A DNA stretch of 64,000 bases from Alteromonas abrolhosensis (lineage in GTDB: Bacteria; Pseudomonadota; Gammaproteobacteria; Enterobacterales; Alteromonadaceae), in NCBI RefSeq assembly GCF_001953635.1, contig NZ_MEJH01000002.1, positions 1-64,000 of the forward strand, in the 5' to 3' direction. Shown piece after piece: positions 63,652-64,000 of this stretch (position 1 is its first letter; every line of letters begins with the position of its first letter). The notes under the pieces are model-generated. The model made no database searches, had not been told where the DNA came from, and saw nothing but the letters and a program-made list of their open reading frames with translations. Both the position numbers and the translations under genes were made by a program.

Positions 63652-64000
63652 TTAAGGCTGATAGTATGTCGCCGCGCCTGGGCCAACCGGCATTCCAAGC
63701 AGGAATACCCAAATGTAGAATAAGACGGTCCAACCTACGATAAACACCATTGAGTAAGGCAGCATCATGGCAATGAGCGTTCCCATACCCAAGTCTTTTT
63801 TGTATCTGGCAGCCATTGCCAAAATAAGACCGAAATAGCTCATCATAGGAGCGATGACGTTTGTGACTGAGTCACCAATACGGTAAGCAGCTTGAATCAC
63901 TTCAGGCGCGTAGCCTATAAGCATGAGCATTGGCACAAAAATAGGTGCTGTCACTGCCCATTGTGCTGAAGCACTCCCTAATGAGAGATTCACTACACCA
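63652..64000 (-). CDS. AbgT-family transporter, C-terminal part (cut by window edge)
   Basis: The frame stays open to the last base of the window, so the true start lies beyond 64000. About 116 C-terminal residues are visible. The stretch [23 protein letters not shown] and [24 protein letters not shown] match AbgT-type p-aminobenzoyl-glutamate transporters, which in some bacteria export sulfonamides. Three membrane segments are visible. An apparent start at the GTG at 63993 is internal. Substrate is not certain. Confidence 0.85.
   Translation of the reverse strand, partial: GVVNLSLGSASAQWAVTAPIFVPMLMLIGYAPEVIQAAYRIGDSVTNVIAPMMSYFGLILAMAARYKKDLGMGTLIAMMLPYSMVFIVGWTVLFYIWVFLLGMPVGPGAATYYQP

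Noticed and set aside
1-64000. CRISPR array, prophage, integron or insertion sequence
   Set aside because: No regularly spaced repeats, Cas genes, integrase, phage structural genes or transposase were seen; the only mobile-type signal is the REP-like repeat at 38180-38274.

Overview
The window looks like a chromosomal segment of a marine gammaproteobacterium of the order Alteromonadales, most likely Alteromonas or a close relative. The evidence is the contiguous ribosomal and RNA polymerase block, an E. coli-type DbpA, PyrC and FolM, an amylosucrase, an agmatine deiminase/N-carbamoylputrescine amidase pair, a lipase with a dedicated foldase, and moderate base composition. There is no prophage, integrase, insertion sequence with a transposase, CRISPR array or rRNA operon. 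The species call is inference from protein resemblance; no search was run.

Bases 1-17,100 hold the translation/transcription block, all on the minus strand. In transcription order it runs tRNA-Trp, secE, nusG, terminator, promoter, rplK, rplA, structured rplJ leader, rplJ, rplL, attenuator, rpoB, rpoC, terminator, rpsL, rpsG, fusA, tuf. Promoters with perfect TATAAT -10 boxes precede tRNA-Trp-secE and rplK. Hairpins mark the classical control points: the L10 leader, the rplL-rpoB attenuator and the rpoC terminator.

Bases 17,100-31,700 carry ordinary accessory metabolism: an ABC exporter, an RraA-like protein, a lipoprotein M13 peptidase, a lysoplasmalogenase-like membrane protein, an ACT-domain protein, pyrC followed by an orphan periplasmic binding-protein-like gene coupled to dbpA, a lipocalin, an aldo/keto reductase with a glyoxalase-like protein, MscS, and an MFS transporter divergent from an amylosucrase. 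A LacI-type operator-like palindrome overlaps the predicted amylosucrase promoter. A fructokinase and a divergent ROK regulator lie about 15 kb away, with a perfect 23-bp palindrome between them. Together these genes could take up sucrose, build alpha-glucan and phosphorylate the released fructose.

Bases 34,200-38,300 hold a CPXCG zinc-ribbon protein, folE and folM (pterins), and aguA-aguB (agmatine to putrescine). A three-copy REP-like repeat follows. Bases 38,285-48,035 hold the four-gene ligase-associated DNA repair set (PdeM, DEXH helicase, MBL exonuclease, ATP-dependent ligase). It is split into two oppositely oriented halves around a DUF418 membrane protein, a binding-protein-like protein and a putative porin. 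Both the helicase and the ligase carry charged low-complexity insertions.

Bases 48,100-64,000 contain efpL, the fructokinase/ROK pair, an S9 peptidase, two overlapping GST genes, a lipase-foldase pair, ubiG, a DUF2237 protein, an aldehyde dehydrogenase with an acetolactate-synthase-like enzyme, hemH with a DUF4112 protein, and the C-terminal end of an AbgT-family transporter cut by the window edge. Several starts were moved from the longest reading frame to sites with a better ribosome binding site. GTG or TTG starts are common here (rplJ, folM, pdeM, the exonuclease, the ROK regulator, lif, ubiG, DUF2237, DUF4112).
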